Of a stretch of DNA of 9,123 nt, positions 1-6,925 are shown in pieces; within the stretch, counting starts at the first letter, position 1; each line of letters starts with the position of its first letter. Under the pieces are notes generated by a model. It did not search any database. It saw nothing but the letters and a program-made list of their open reading frames with translations, and was not told where the DNA came from. Location of the stretch: the NCBI GenBank assembly GCA_003245395.1, contig QKDF01000146.1:1-9123 (forward strand), written 5' to 3'. The translations under genes were made by a program, and so were the position numbers. The DNA is from Clostridia bacterium (GTDB taxonomy: Bacteria; Bacillota; Clostridia; Oscillospirales; Oscillospiraceae).

Positions 1-2
1 GT

Positions 3-986
3 AAAAAGTCAATCATCTGCACCATTCTGGCCATGTCCATGATCCTGGCGGGCACCGGCTACGCCTACTGGACGGACACCCTGAACGTCACCACCAAGGC
101 CACCACCGGCGATCTGGACGTAACCTTTGTGGATCTGGGTCTGTATGCCCAGTACGGTAACGAGGGAGCAACCGAAGGCACCAACCTTTGGAGTATTATT
201 GACGGGGTCGGCGATGACGGCTTTATTCCGGCCGACTCCTTTGCCAGACACGCCACTGACTACAACAGCGTCGCAGTAGCTGGCTCAATTGATTCTTACA
301 AAACCGCCGCTGAAGGCTATAACAGCGTAGACTTCACCGCCGGGTTAGTGAAACCTACGGAAATCGGCCAGCAGGCTGGTAAAAGCTATGCCGCAGATGT
401 CAACGGCAGTGATGGTATTAAGATTACCATGAGCAATATTTACCCTGGGTATGCGCAGGCCTTCCGTACTGATATTGTGAATCTGGGATCTATTGCGGCC
501 AAACTCAGCAACCTGACGTTCAGCGCAACAAACGGCAAAGGTGAGTCTTTAAATTCGGCTATGGAAAACCTGCTGGGTGTGGCGCTGATGGTAAACCGTG
601 AGCACGGAAACGACGGCTCCGTCTTTAAACTGGCCAATGCTTTGGGCCTAACTGATAATGAGGTCTTTACCATTGGCGGCGTAGATTTTGTTCGTCTGTC
701 CGCTTTGAAAGCTATCGACTCTGCTAAGTTGGAAAACAGTATGCTGCTGGCTTCCCCCAACGTGAACGAGATGGATCTCTTTATCGGCGTGGCTATGGAT
801 CCCGATGCCAGTGGCAGCTACACTACGGGCTCTGTTGCAAGCTTGACGGAAAACAAAGACTCTGACAGCCAGAGCAAGGGCGCAATCATTTCCATCGACC
901 TGCTGTGGGATCAGTTCAACGCAGGTAAGGACGTTGGCAGCACCAATATTCTCGCCGACCAGAATAGAACCTCAACCCTTTCTTGA
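3..986 (+). CDS. SipW-type signal / TasA-like secreted protein, 5' partial
   Basis: The frame is open from the first bases of the window, so the true start lies upstream; the visible part is 327 codons plus TGA. It opens with KKS, then a hydrophobic stretch and a GTGYAYWTDT motif at about residues 17-26, followed by a TTGDLDVTF strand. This is the layout of SipW-cognate signal sequences (Bacillus TasA, camelysin and relatives), where a dedicated signal peptidase cuts just before the YWTD region. A second TasA-like hallmark is the mid-protein SNIYPGYAQAF...NLGSIAAKLSNL segment (roughly residues 142-175), resembling the 'PG...f.v.N.G...akl' beta-sandwich pattern. The remainder is acidic, Asn/Ser/Gly-rich and beta-like, with no recognised enzyme motif, so I infer an exported surface or matrix protein. 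An internal ATG at 33 sits inside the signal sequence and is not the start. No SipW peptidase gene is visible here. A hairpin terminator follows 47 nt after the stop. Confidence 0.75.
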   Translation, partial: KKSIICTILAMSMILAGTGYAYWTDTLNVTTKATTGDLDVTFVDLGLYAQYGNEGATEGTNLWSIIDGVGDDGFIPADSFARHATDYNSVAVAGSIDSYKTAAEGYNSVDFTAGLVKPTEIGQQAGKSYAADVNGSDGIKITMSNIYPGYAQAFRTDIVNLGSIAAKLSNLTFSATNGKGESLNSAMENLLGVALMVNREHGNDGSVFKLANALGLTDNEVFTIGGVDFVRLSALKAIDSAKLENSMLLASPNVNEMDLFIGVAMDPDASGSYTTGSVASLTENKDSDSQSKGAIISIDLLWDQFNAGKDVGSTNILADQNRTSTLS

Positions 987-1033
987 CACTTTTCTGAGCA
1001 GCGGACATTCTGAAGTAATTCAACCATCTATGC

Positions 1034-1063
1034 CAGAGGGCGCAGCATCTGCTGCGCCCTCTG
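1034..1063 (+). terminator. Rho-independent terminator of the SipW-type gene
   Basis: A perfect 14-bp stem (1034-1047 pairing with 1050-1063; GGGCGCAGCA core) with a nominal 2-nt TC loop, in practice a slightly larger one. It is followed by CTTTT. It lies 47 nt after the stop at 986 and in the right orientation to end that transcript. The T-tract is short, but the stem is long and GC-rich. Confidence 0.8.
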
Positions 1064-1092
1064 CTTTTCACCGGACAGCCGCAGTCACTGAT

Positions 1093-1132
1093 AAAGCCTC
1101 TCGGGATTCTCTAAAGAATCCCGGGAGGCTTT
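1093..1132. terminator. Bidirectional terminator between convergent genes
   Basis: An 18-bp stem, 1093-1110 (starts AAAGCCTC) with 1115-1132 (ends GAGGCTTT), around a 4-nt loop. Seventeen pairs are Watson-Crick and one is T:G. The A-run before and T-run after the stem make it usable in both directions. On the minus strand it lies 18 nt beyond the stop of the LTA-synthase-family gene, so it is probably that gene's main terminator and a backup for the plus-strand gene. Confidence 0.8.
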
Positions 1133-1150
1133 TACTCAACCCGGCGCGTG

Positions 1151-3043
1151 TCAGTTCACGTCCTTATATTTCAGCTTATAGTAGCTCCAGCAGCGCAGCT
1201 TGGAAACGAGGTCCTGCTGTGCCGTTGTCAGACTGCCGGAGGTAATCAGGGAGCCGTCTCCCTCCACATACGTCTCTTTCTGGATCACCGGCAGCTCCCG
1301 ACGCACCTGCGTCAGATAGTCGAACCATGGATTTTCTCCGCCGCGCCCGGTCAGCTCCAGGACAGTCGCCCCCAGATAGCAGGCGCTGATCCTCCCGTCC
1401 TTGGGCAAGTCCATGGAAGCCACGGTTTCGTCCCAGTCCAGCGCCTGCGCGCCCGCGTCGTTTGCCCAGATCACATACGGAGTCTCATAGGCATCAAGAA
1501 AACTCTCCGTGCCGTTTTCCTGGGGCGTCAGGTTCATCCCCAGTTCCTTATACGCCAACTGATTGTCTCCCAGATAGGGCCGATGGTCGCCCCAGAACAC
1601 CAGTACCACGGGCTCGTCCGATTCAGAAAAGTACTTTGTCAGCCGACCCAGCATTGCGTCCGCATCCCGGGCGCCTTCAATATAGACGTTCAGCAGCGTT
1701 TTCGCCTGGTCGGAGAGATTCGCGGAGGTCTGCACCGGCGGGAACACATAGCCCGCGCCGTACTTGTCCGCCGTATAGGACATGTGATTCTGAATGGTGG
1801 GGGTATAGTTGAAAAGCGGCTTGCCCGCGGAGACGGCGTCTTCAAACTGCTCCTCAATCCGGCCTGCCATATAGTCGTCCGTCACCCAGCGGCCCTTGTA
1901 CTGCAGGTTCTGCATATCCTCGGCAAACTGAATCTGCTCGGCCCCCAACCACTGATAGACATTTTCCCGGTTATAGAACCAGGAATCTCCCGGATGCATA
2001 AACAGCGTATCATAGCCATCTGCGTTGAAGACGCGGAACAGGCTGTCCAGATTTCGGTTGACCGCCCGGAAAGCTGAAGTCGTGGTGGCAGACAGCGCGT
2101 TGGTCTGCATTCCGGTCAGGACGTCAAACTCGGTATTTGCCGTGCCGCCCGCGAATCCGGGTACCACCACATGCCCGGAGATACAGTGGGCGCTTTTCTC
2201 CACCGCATGGAGATTGGTCAGCGGATCGTCTTTCGTGGAATAGGTAAATGCCGGGTCGTCTGTCAAATCGGAAAACGCCTCGTTCATCACCATGATGACG
2301 TTGACCTGTTTGCCCTCTCCCGCAGTGCCACCCTGATCCCACGCCACGGCCTCGGATTTGCTGAATCCGGCGGGCTTGTCCAGGGAATAGAGGGTGGCAG
2401 TGTGACAGAAGCAGTAGGGGAACCCCACATCGTTGAATACCCCCGGAATATAATAGCCGTTGTAAGCCGAATAGGTGTCGTAGAGGCCGTCGGTGGCGTA
2501 TACCGTAAAAATCAGAAGAATCAAAACCGCCAAGCTGCCCAATGCGCTGGCCAGACGAAGCAGCGGCCGTCTCGGCAGAGCCGTGGCCCGGCAGCCGATC
2601 AGTCGGGAGAGAAGCAACAGCACACACAGGAAAATAAGGATCACGGCAATCACAGTCCAGGGCCAGTGAATGTCATATGAGTGCGCGGCGCTGCCGGCCT
2701 CTTTCAAAAGTCCGAAATCACGGAGGAATACCGGCTCGTCCCGCACTTCCAATTTGATCCGGTTTGCCAGGGACAGGGCTGTCCAAAACGCCGCTGTCAG
2801 GCAGGCGGCGGAAAACACGTTGCGCAGCAGGAAGGTGAGCGCCAGAATCAGTAATCCCACTGGCAGGCAGTTCAAAACGATCAGCTTGGGATGCGCAATC
2901 AGGATTTTCACCACCGAGCGCAGGCTGTTGGGCTGAATCCACAGGCAAAGCAAGGTCACAGCGCCCGCAAGCAGTACCATCACAGCCAGCGTCTGCCAAA
3001 GGCCAAGCCGGTAATACAGCTTTTTCTTTTTTGAAGAAACCAT
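1151..3043 (-). CDS. LTA synthase family protein (membrane sulfatase-fold phosphoglycerol transferase)
   Basis: A 630-aa polytopic membrane enzyme of the LtaS/MdoB type, expected to transfer glycerol-phosphate from phosphatidylglycerol outside the cell. Five hydrophobic segments (about residues 17-36, 53-73, 76-95, 129-150, 162-182) precede an extracellular sulfatase domain. Visible catalytic signatures are [13 protein letters not shown] (Glu255, metal ligand), GGTANTEF (Thr301, nucleophile), WFYNRENVY (Trp355, Arg358), NHMSY (His420) and WGDHRP (Asp486, His487). All match in order the Glu, Thr, Trp/Arg, His and Asp-His set of staphylococcal LtaS, so I expect an active enzyme. Length is normal for the family. 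The frame stays open upstream to an ATG at 3205, but I chose ATG 3043: it has an AAAGGA site 9 nt upstream, and 3205 lies upstream of the predicted transcription start. The 54 extra residues are Cys/Arg-rich and unlike the family. It is monocistronic here, divergent from acoR. True substrate (LTA or another glycerol-phosphate polymer) cannot be read from sequence. Confidence 0.9.
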   Translation of the reverse strand: MVSSKKKKLYYRLGLWQTLAVMVLLAGAVTLLCLWIQPNSLRSVVKILIAHPKLIVLNCLPVGLLILALTFLLRNVFSAACLTAAFWTALSLANRIKLEVRDEPVFLRDFGLLKEAGSAAHSYDIHWPWTVIAVILIFLCVLLLLSRLIGCRATALPRRPLLRLASALGSLAVLILLIFTVYATDGLYDTYSAYNGYYIPGVFNDVGFPYCFCHTATLYSLDKPAGFSKSEAVAWDQGGTAGEGKQVNVIMVMNEAFSDLTDDPAFTYSTKDDPLTNLHAVEKSAHCISGHVVVPGFAGGTANTEFDVLTGMQTNALSATTTSAFRAVNRNLDSLFRVFNADGYDTLFMHPGDSWFYNRENVYQWLGAEQIQFAEDMQNLQYKGRWVTDDYMAGRIEEQFEDAVSAGKPLFNYTPTIQNHMSYTADKYGAGYVFPPVQTSANLSDQAKTLLNVYIEGARDADAMLGRLTKYFSESDEPVVLVFWGDHRPYLGDNQLAYKELGMNLTPQENGTESFLDAYETPYVIWANDAGAQALDWDETVASMDLPKDGRISACYLGATVLELTGRGGENPWFDYLTQVRRELPVIQKETYVEGDGSLITSGSLTTAQQDLVSKLRCWSYYKLKYKDVN

Positions 3044-3052
3044 GCTGATCTG

Positions 3053-3058
3053 TCCTTT
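3053..3058 (-). promoter_or_regulatory. RBS deciding the start of the LTA-synthase-family gene
   Basis: On the minus strand AAAGGA (within GGAAAGGAC) sits 9 nt before the ATG at 3043. The alternative ATG at 3205 would fall upstream of the mapped promoter's likely transcription start. This places translation start at 3043. Confidence 0.75.
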
Positions 3059-3074
3059 CCGACTGCATCCGGGC

Positions 3075-3169
3075 ATCGGCCACAGTCTTCCCAAAACGAA
3101 CGGCACACCACGCCGATCGCAGCGGCAATCACACAAGCGGTATATCGCCGATGTGGAGATTTTATCGGC
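3075..3169 (-). promoter_or_regulatory. Leader with four alternating hexamer elements, possible structured 5' UTR
   Basis: The untranslated leader of the minus-strand gene (about 3044-3199) holds ATCGGC at 3075-3080, GCCGAT at 3112-3117, GCCGAT at 3147-3152 and ATCGGC at 3164-3169 (plus-strand reading). Each of the outer pair can base-pair with either of the inner pair. In RNA this allows two separate hairpins or a mutually exclusive inner pairing; the 3147-3169 pair extends to 7 bp with an 11-nt loop. I could not match it to a known riboswitch class, so function is speculative. Confidence 0.3.
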
Positions 3170-3205
3170 GGCGCAATCGTTTCCGCATACAAATTCCATT
3201 TTCAC

Positions 3206-3234
3206 ATTGTAAGCAGGCTGTCCTTGTTTGTCAA
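3206..3234 (-). promoter_or_regulatory. Sigma-70/A-type promoter for the LTA-synthase-family gene
   Basis: Read on the minus strand: TTGACA (3234-3229, 6/6), a 17-nt spacer, then TACAAT (3211-3206, 5/6). The expected transcription start is near 3199, giving a leader of about 156 nt before the ATG at 3043. This is a near-consensus housekeeping promoter. Confidence 0.8.
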
Positions 3235-3295
3235 GCCGCGCCGCTTTCTGCCATATCCGCGCGAGAAAAAATTAACGTTTTGTCGCAGAGTGCCC

Positions 3296-3324
3296 TTGCC
3301 TTTTTCCAATTTTCTCTCTACAAT
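3296..3324 (+). promoter_or_regulatory. Sigma-70/A-type promoter for acoR
   Basis: TTGCCT (3296-3301, 4/6), 17-nt spacer, TACAAT (3319-3324, 5/6). The expected start of transcription is near 3331, 46 nt before the GTG start of acoR. It lies inside the upstream in-frame extension of the acoR frame, which argues against any earlier start. It diverges from the LTA-synthase promoter, with predicted starts about 130 bp apart. Confidence 0.65.
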
Positions 3325-3363
3325 TGAGACAAAGTACAAATTACCGCAAAAATTCTGCCGATT

Positions 3364-3369
3364 GGAGAG
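3364..3369 (+). promoter_or_regulatory. RBS deciding the acoR start
   Basis: GGAGAG ends 7 nt before the GTG at 3377. No comparable site supports an earlier in-frame start such as the ATG at 3224, which lies upstream of the predicted promoter. Confidence 0.7.
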
Positions 3370-3376
3370 ATGTCTT

Positions 3377-5299
3377 GTGGAAATTGAAACTTTGCAGCAA
3401 ATCTGGAGACACTTTGTGGATACAGGCGAACTGGACTCCAGGATGCAGCCGGTGGTGGCGGAATCCTGGCGGAAATGCCAGCGCTATGGACTCAACCCGC
3501 TGGGCGGGAAGGGAAAACAGGCTGACGCGGCAGTATTTCGAAGCATTTTGGCTGAAAATAAGGATCTGCTGGACACCGCGCTACCCATTATGCAGAGCGT
3601 ATATGAAATCGTGGAGCGGTCGCATTTCCTGCTGGTGGTGACAGACAGCGTGGGATATGTGCTGGAGGCCATCGGCGATACGGCGGTTCAGGAGATGTCT
3701 CAAGATCTGCGCTTTCAGAAAGGCGCCCTGTGGAACGATCTGGAGGTAGGCAGCAACGCCATCGGCGTGGCGCTAGACTATGACACGGCTATCCAAATGG
3801 TCGGTCCGGAACATTACTGCACCTACCACCATAACTGGACCTGCTCCGCCGCGCCCATTCACGGCATTGACGGTGAAGTCATCGGCTGCCTGGACTTGTC
3901 CGGAGATGCACAGGAGGCCCATCTGCACACGCTGGGGCTGGTGGTTGCCGCCGCATTCAGCATTGAAACCATGCTGATCCGGCTGCACAGCGCCCAGCTG
4001 ATGCGCGGAGCCCTGGACGGCATCGACGGGAGCATTGTACTGCTCAACGACCACTTTCATCCAATCTGGGCCAATAGGGCCGCCGTGCGGTTTCTTGGAC
4101 TGCCGCTGACAGGGCTGGAGGCCCTGGATTTTCAGGAGATCATGCCTGATTTGGACTGGAGCCAGATTCAGCAGTGGGATCGGGGCGGCCGCTATTTCAC
4201 CAACGACACCCGGCTGGTGATCGGTGGCAGCACCCATTACTGCAGTGCGTCCATCGCACCCACGCTGGACGCCAGCAACCGGACCTTCACCGTATCCCTG
4301 AAAAAACAGGAGCACCTGATTGATTCCGTCAACAAAGTTTCCGGCAACCGCGCCAACTACACCTTTGACAGTATCTATGCCAAGGATCCGCTGATGAAGA
4401 AGACCATCCTGCTGGCTCAAAAATACGCCCGTTACGACGGCAGCGTACTGATTGAAGGAGAGAGCGGCACCGGTAAGGAGCTCTTTGCCCAAGCCATCCA
4501 CAATGAGAGCAACCGGGCCGACGGCCCCTTTGTGGCGGTCAACTGTGCATCACTGCCCCGGGACTTAATTGAAAGTGAGCTGTTCGGCTACGAAAAGGGC
4601 GCCTTTACCGGTGCTCTTAAAGAAGGCAACCCCGGCAAATTCGAGCTGGCCAACCACGGCACATTGTTTCTGGACGAAATCGGAGAGATGCCTCTGGAGT
4701 TCCAGGCGAAGCTGCTGCGCGCCGTGGAGACGCTGCAAATCCGCCGTTTGGGCGGAAGCCAGGAGAAAAAGCTGGATGTACGGGTAATCGCCGCCACGAA
4801 CCGCAACCTGCGCCTGGAAGCGGAGCAGGGCCGCTTCCGGCAGGACTTGTACTATCGGCTCAACGTCCTCAAGCTGAATATCCCCCCTCTGCGGGAGCGC
4901 CCACAGGACATTGTCTACTGTGCCCAGGAATTTTTGAGTCGATTTAACCGGCGTTACCCTGATCAGCACCGGGAAATGTCGGAGGGATTCCTTCACGCTC
5001 TGGAAGGATACAACTGGCCGGGTAATGTCCGGGAACTGCAAAACAGCATTGAGCGAACCTTCTACGCCAGCGGAGGAGATACGCTGACAACGGAAGATTT
5101 CTGTTACGTGATGGGCACGGGCACTCCCCGCGAGCCGGAACCGCCCTTGGCTTCGGACGAACGAAACAATCTTTTGCGTGCCCTGCGTTCCGCCCATGGC
5201 AAAGTTGACGATGCCGCCTGTTCCATGGGCGTCAGCCGTGCCACATTTTATCGGATGTGCAAGCGCTGGGATGTGGAGCCCAAAGCCATTAGAAAATAA
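3377..5299 (+). CDS. acoR: AcoR, sigma-54-dependent transcriptional activator of acetoin catabolism
   Basis: A 640-aa enhancer-binding protein. The N-terminus ([17 protein letters not shown]...[13 protein letters not shown]) is typical of AcoR. A GAF-like sensor covers about residues 70-200, including NAIGVAL and a [16 protein letters not shown] stretch; a PAS-like region covers about 215-310. The AAA+ domain (about 330-560) has Walker A GESGTGKE (361-368), the sigma-54-contacting GAFTGA loop (408-413), Walker B LFLDEIGE (430-437), and the LYYRLNVL and [10 protein letters not shown] motifs. A Fis-type HTH (about 594-634, [14 protein letters not shown]) binds DNA. All catalytic motifs are intact. 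I place the start at GTG 3377 because of the GGAGAG site and because the promoter overlaps the longer frame. The AcoR family activates aco operons with sigma-54 in response to acetoin-type inducers; here it sits directly upstream of such an operon with its own -24/-12 promoter. The assignment rests on both family features and context. Related regulators of other diols or ketones share this architecture, but acoX and acoA/B next door favour acetoin. Confidence 0.92.
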   Translation: MEIETLQQIWRHFVDTGELDSRMQPVVAESWRKCQRYGLNPLGGKGKQADAAVFRSILAENKDLLDTALPIMQSVYEIVERSHFLLVVTDSVGYVLEAIGDTAVQEMSQDLRFQKGALWNDLEVGSNAIGVALDYDTAIQMVGPEHYCTYHHNWTCSAAPIHGIDGEVIGCLDLSGDAQEAHLHTLGLVVAAAFSIETMLIRLHSAQLMRGALDGIDGSIVLLNDHFHPIWANRAAVRFLGLPLTGLEALDFQEIMPDLDWSQIQQWDRGGRYFTNDTRLVIGGSTHYCSASIAPTLDASNRTFTVSLKKQEHLIDSVNKVSGNRANYTFDSIYAKDPLMKKTILLAQKYARYDGSVLIEGESGTGKELFAQAIHNESNRADGPFVAVNCASLPRDLIESELFGYEKGAFTGALKEGNPGKFELANHGTLFLDEIGEMPLEFQAKLLRAVETLQIRRLGGSQEKKLDVRVIAATNRNLRLEAEQGRFRQDLYYRLNVLKLNIPPLRERPQDIVYCAQEFLSRFNRRYPDQHREMSEGFLHALEGYNWPGNVRELQNSIERTFYASGGDTLTTEDFCYVMGTGTPREPEPPLASDERNNLLRALRSAHGKVDDAACSMGVSRATFYRMCKRWDVEPKAIRK

Positions 5300-5334
5300 A
5301 TTCTCATTTTCTCATAAATATCGCAAGAAAATAT

Positions 5335-5387
5335 CACCGTCTGTGAGACAAATGCGGGTCACTTCCGCGTTTGTCTCGCAGGCGGTG
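5335..5387 (+). terminator. Rho-independent terminator of acoR
   Basis: A 23-bp uninterrupted stem (5335-5357 with 5365-5387) around a 7-nt loop (GTCACTT), followed directly by TTTTTCTTTT. Three of the 23 pairs are U:G as read in the plus-strand RNA; the rest are Watson-Crick. It lies 35 nt after the acoR stop and should isolate acoR from the downstream operon. Its arms contain GAGACAAA/TTTGTCTC, so a second role as a protein-binding inverted repeat is possible but unsupported. Confidence 0.9.
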
Positions 5388-5421
5388 TTTTTCTTTTCCA
5401 AAATTCCGCCATTTTTATCGG

Positions 5422-5439
5422 TAAAATCGCACGATTTTA
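5422..5439 (+). promoter_or_regulatory. Candidate AcoR upstream activating site (palindrome)
   Basis: A perfect inverted repeat with 8-bp arms TAAAATCG and CGATTTTA around a CA spacer. Its centre lies about 71 nt upstream of the -24 element, near -96 from the expected start, where enhancer sites of sigma-54 activators usually sit. An overlapping TTTTA/TAAAA repeat (5413-5426) and an AT-rich tract to about 5470 follow the same layout of enhancer plus bendable DNA. Binding by AcoR is inferred from position only. Confidence 0.5.
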
Positions 5440-5500
5440 AATTATAAATTTTGGCTTTTTTTCATAAAAATCCTTTCCGTTCGGATTGAACCCTCGCAGT

Positions 5501-5516
5501 TGGCACGGCTCTTGCT
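5501..5516 (+). promoter_or_regulatory. Sigma-54 (-24/-12) promoter of the aco operon
   Basis: TGGCACGGCTCTTGCT matches the consensus TGGCAC-N5-TTGCW exactly. The GG (5502-5503) and GC (5514-5515) are 10 nt apart, the required spacing. Transcription should begin near 5527. It lies between a sigma-54 activator gene and the operon that activator is expected to control. Confidence 0.93.
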
Positions 5517-5555
5517 CATAGATGGGCAGAGACATTAAAAAAGATGGCTGCACCC

Positions 5556-5564
5556 GGGGAGGTG
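5556..5564 (+). promoter_or_regulatory. RBS deciding the start of the Lin0512-family gene
   Basis: GGGGAGGTG lies 7 nt (counted from AGG) before the GTG at 5570. The in-frame ATG at 5522 is upstream of the expected sigma-54 transcription start (about 5527) and so cannot be the start from that promoter. Confidence 0.8.
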
Positions 5565-5569
5565 AAAAA

Positions 5570-5932
5570 GTGAGCCGATTTATCATTGAGTTTGGCATGG
5601 GAACGGATTTTCATGGACAAAACGTCAGCAAAGCCGCAGAAAAAGCCGTTCGGGATGCGGTATCCCGCAGCTGTCTGTGCGGATTGTCCGAGGTGCTGGG
5701 TCTGGAGGACCTGGATCGGGATGTGGAAATCCGGGTAACCTTGGCCGTTTCTCGTCCGGAAGAGGTAGACCGGCAGGCGGTGGCGGCCTGTCTTCCCATC
5801 GGAAAGGTGGAAGTCCGGGCTGTGGAAGGCGGATTGACCGTACCGGGTCTGTACCTGCCCCGGTTTGGGGACAGGGATGACAGCATCGAGGTGGCAATTG
5901 CCGCCGTGGAAGTGGAGGTCCAGGGGCACTGA
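5570..5932 (+). CDS. Lin0512 family protein of unknown function
   Basis: A 120-aa soluble protein and the first gene behind the sigma-54 promoter. It begins (V/M)SRFIIEFGMGTDFHGQ, carrying the invariant GxGxDxHG motif (residues 9-16) that defines the Lin0512 family (known from Listeria lin0512, other Firmicutes, some cyanobacteria and plants). Next come an alanine-rich helix (VSKAAEKAVRDAVS) and alternating beta segments ending in EVAIAAVEVEV. No signal peptide or membrane segment is visible. Start chosen at GTG 5570 for its strong RBS. The gap to acoA is 35 nt, so it should be co-transcribed with the acetoin dehydrogenase genes. The family has no established biochemical role. The Asp/His pair suggests metal or ligand binding, and the position suggests a part in acetoin use, but both are inference. 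Confidence 0.85.
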   Translation: MSRFIIEFGMGTDFHGQNVSKAAEKAVRDAVSRSCLCGLSEVLGLEDLDRDVEIRVTLAVSRPEEVDRQAVAACLPIGKVEVRAVEGGLTVPGLYLPRFGDRDDSIEVAIAAVEVEVQGH

Positions 5933-5967
5933 GCAGGTCCCCGATATTTGTATGAGGAGGTCATCAA

Positions 5968-6925
5968 ATGAACGTATCCAAGGAATCCATGAAGGACATG
6001 TATCTGCGGATGAGGCGTATCCGCGAATTTGAGACAACCGCCCAAAGCATGTTTGCAGACGGCAAAATCCCGGGTTTCGTCCACTTGTATCTGGGTGAGG
6101 AGGCCGTAGCGACCGGCGTTTGCGAATACCCACCGGGGCCACGGCCATATTGTCGCCAAAGGCGGCGATTTGAAGTTCATGATGGCGGAACTGTGCGGCA
6201 AAGTCACCGGCTATTGCAAAGGCAAGGGCGGCTCCATGCACATCGCCGACCGGGACAAGGGCATTCTGGGCGCCAACGGCATTGTGGGCGCCGGTCACGA
6301 CATCGCTTTGGGTGCCGGTCTTTCCGCTCAGTACCGCGGTACCGATCAGGTATGCGTATGCTTCTTCGGCGATGCCTCCACCAACCAGGGCACCTTCCAT
6401 GAGGCGCTGAACATGGCCTCCATCTTCAAGCTGCCCATCGTCTTTGTGTGTGAGAACAACCACTACGGCATCTCCATGAGCTCCGACCGCCACATGGCTA
6501 TCAAGGACGTAGCCGATCGCGGCGCGGCCTATGGTATTCCCGGCATCGCGGTGGACGGCAACGATGTTCTGGCTATCAATGAAGCCGCGGTTGAAGCGGT
6601 TGCCCGCGCTCGCAAGGGACAGGGCCCCACTCTGCTGGAGTGCAAAACCTATCGCTGGAGAGGCCACTTTGAGGGCGACCCCGGCAGCTACAAGCCCAAG
6701 GAGGAGCAGGAAGCCTGGCTGAAGAAGGACCCGATCCCTCGTTTCGCGGCTTTCCTGAAAGAGAACAATATCCTCACCGAGGATGATCTGGCCGCTCTGG
6801 ATGCACAGGTAAAGACCGAACTGGCAGAAGCCATCCTCTTCGCCGATGAGAGTCCCATTCCCGCTCCCGAGTCCGTGGTGCAGGATATCTATTCCGATAT
6901 TGTCGAGGAGGTGCGCGTAAGATGA
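5968..6925 (+). pseudogene. acoA: acoA, acetoin dehydrogenase E1 alpha subunit, frameshifted by an internal deletion
   Basis: Encodes the TPP-dependent E1 alpha chain that, with AcoB, would cleave acetoin and pass the acetyl group to lipoyl-E2. The start ATG 5968 has GAGGAGG 7 nt upstream and gives MNVSKESMKDMYLRMRRIRE...FVHLYLGEEAVATGVC, normal for the family, up to Cys52 (6121-6123). From 6125 the family sequence resumes one frame over as NTHRGHGHIVAKGGD, then intact to TGA at 6923-6925 (TPP motif from GDASTNQG to ENN, plus KGKGGSMHIAD and GHFEGD). Homologues have about ten residues between GVC and the residue before THRGHGH, but here only one base is left, so a 29-nt deletion fits. Restored, the protein would be about 328 aa, the normal size. 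The original frame runs on as nonsense to 6402. Restart at ATG 6170 would yield only a 251-aa C-terminal piece lacking the THRGHGH region. The stop overlaps the acoB start (ATGA). Sequencing or assembly error is the main alternative to true inactivation. Confidence 0.88.

Noticed and set aside
1148..2077. A 309-codon plus-strand open frame
   Set aside because: It is antisense to the sulfatase domain of the LTA-synthase-family gene, has no ribosome site or known motif, and reflects codon bias of the real gene.
3044..3205. N-terminal extension of the LTA-synthase-family protein from ATG 3205
   Set aside because: It would begin upstream of the predicted transcription start, is Cys/Arg-rich, and a proper ribosome site precedes ATG 3043.
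3325..3333. TGAGACAAA at the acoR transcription start, repeated in the terminator arm at 5344-5352, as a shared AcoR site
   Set aside because: A shared 9-mer between two gaps of about 300 bases, counting both strands, is expected by chance at roughly 0.6, so it is not evidence of a common operator.
3224..3376. N-terminal extension of AcoR from ATG 3224
   Set aside because: The extension contains the predicted acoR promoter, has no ribosome site, and is unlike AcoR N-termini; GTG 3377 fits better.
6121..6170. Programmed ribosomal frameshift in acoA
   Set aside because: No slippery heptamer is visible, and recoding could not supply the roughly ten residues missing from the conserved region.
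5516..6667. A 383-codon minus-strand open frame across the Lin0512 gene and acoA
   Set aside because: No family motif or ribosome site; it covers two well-supported plus-strand genes and even the sigma-54 promoter edge.
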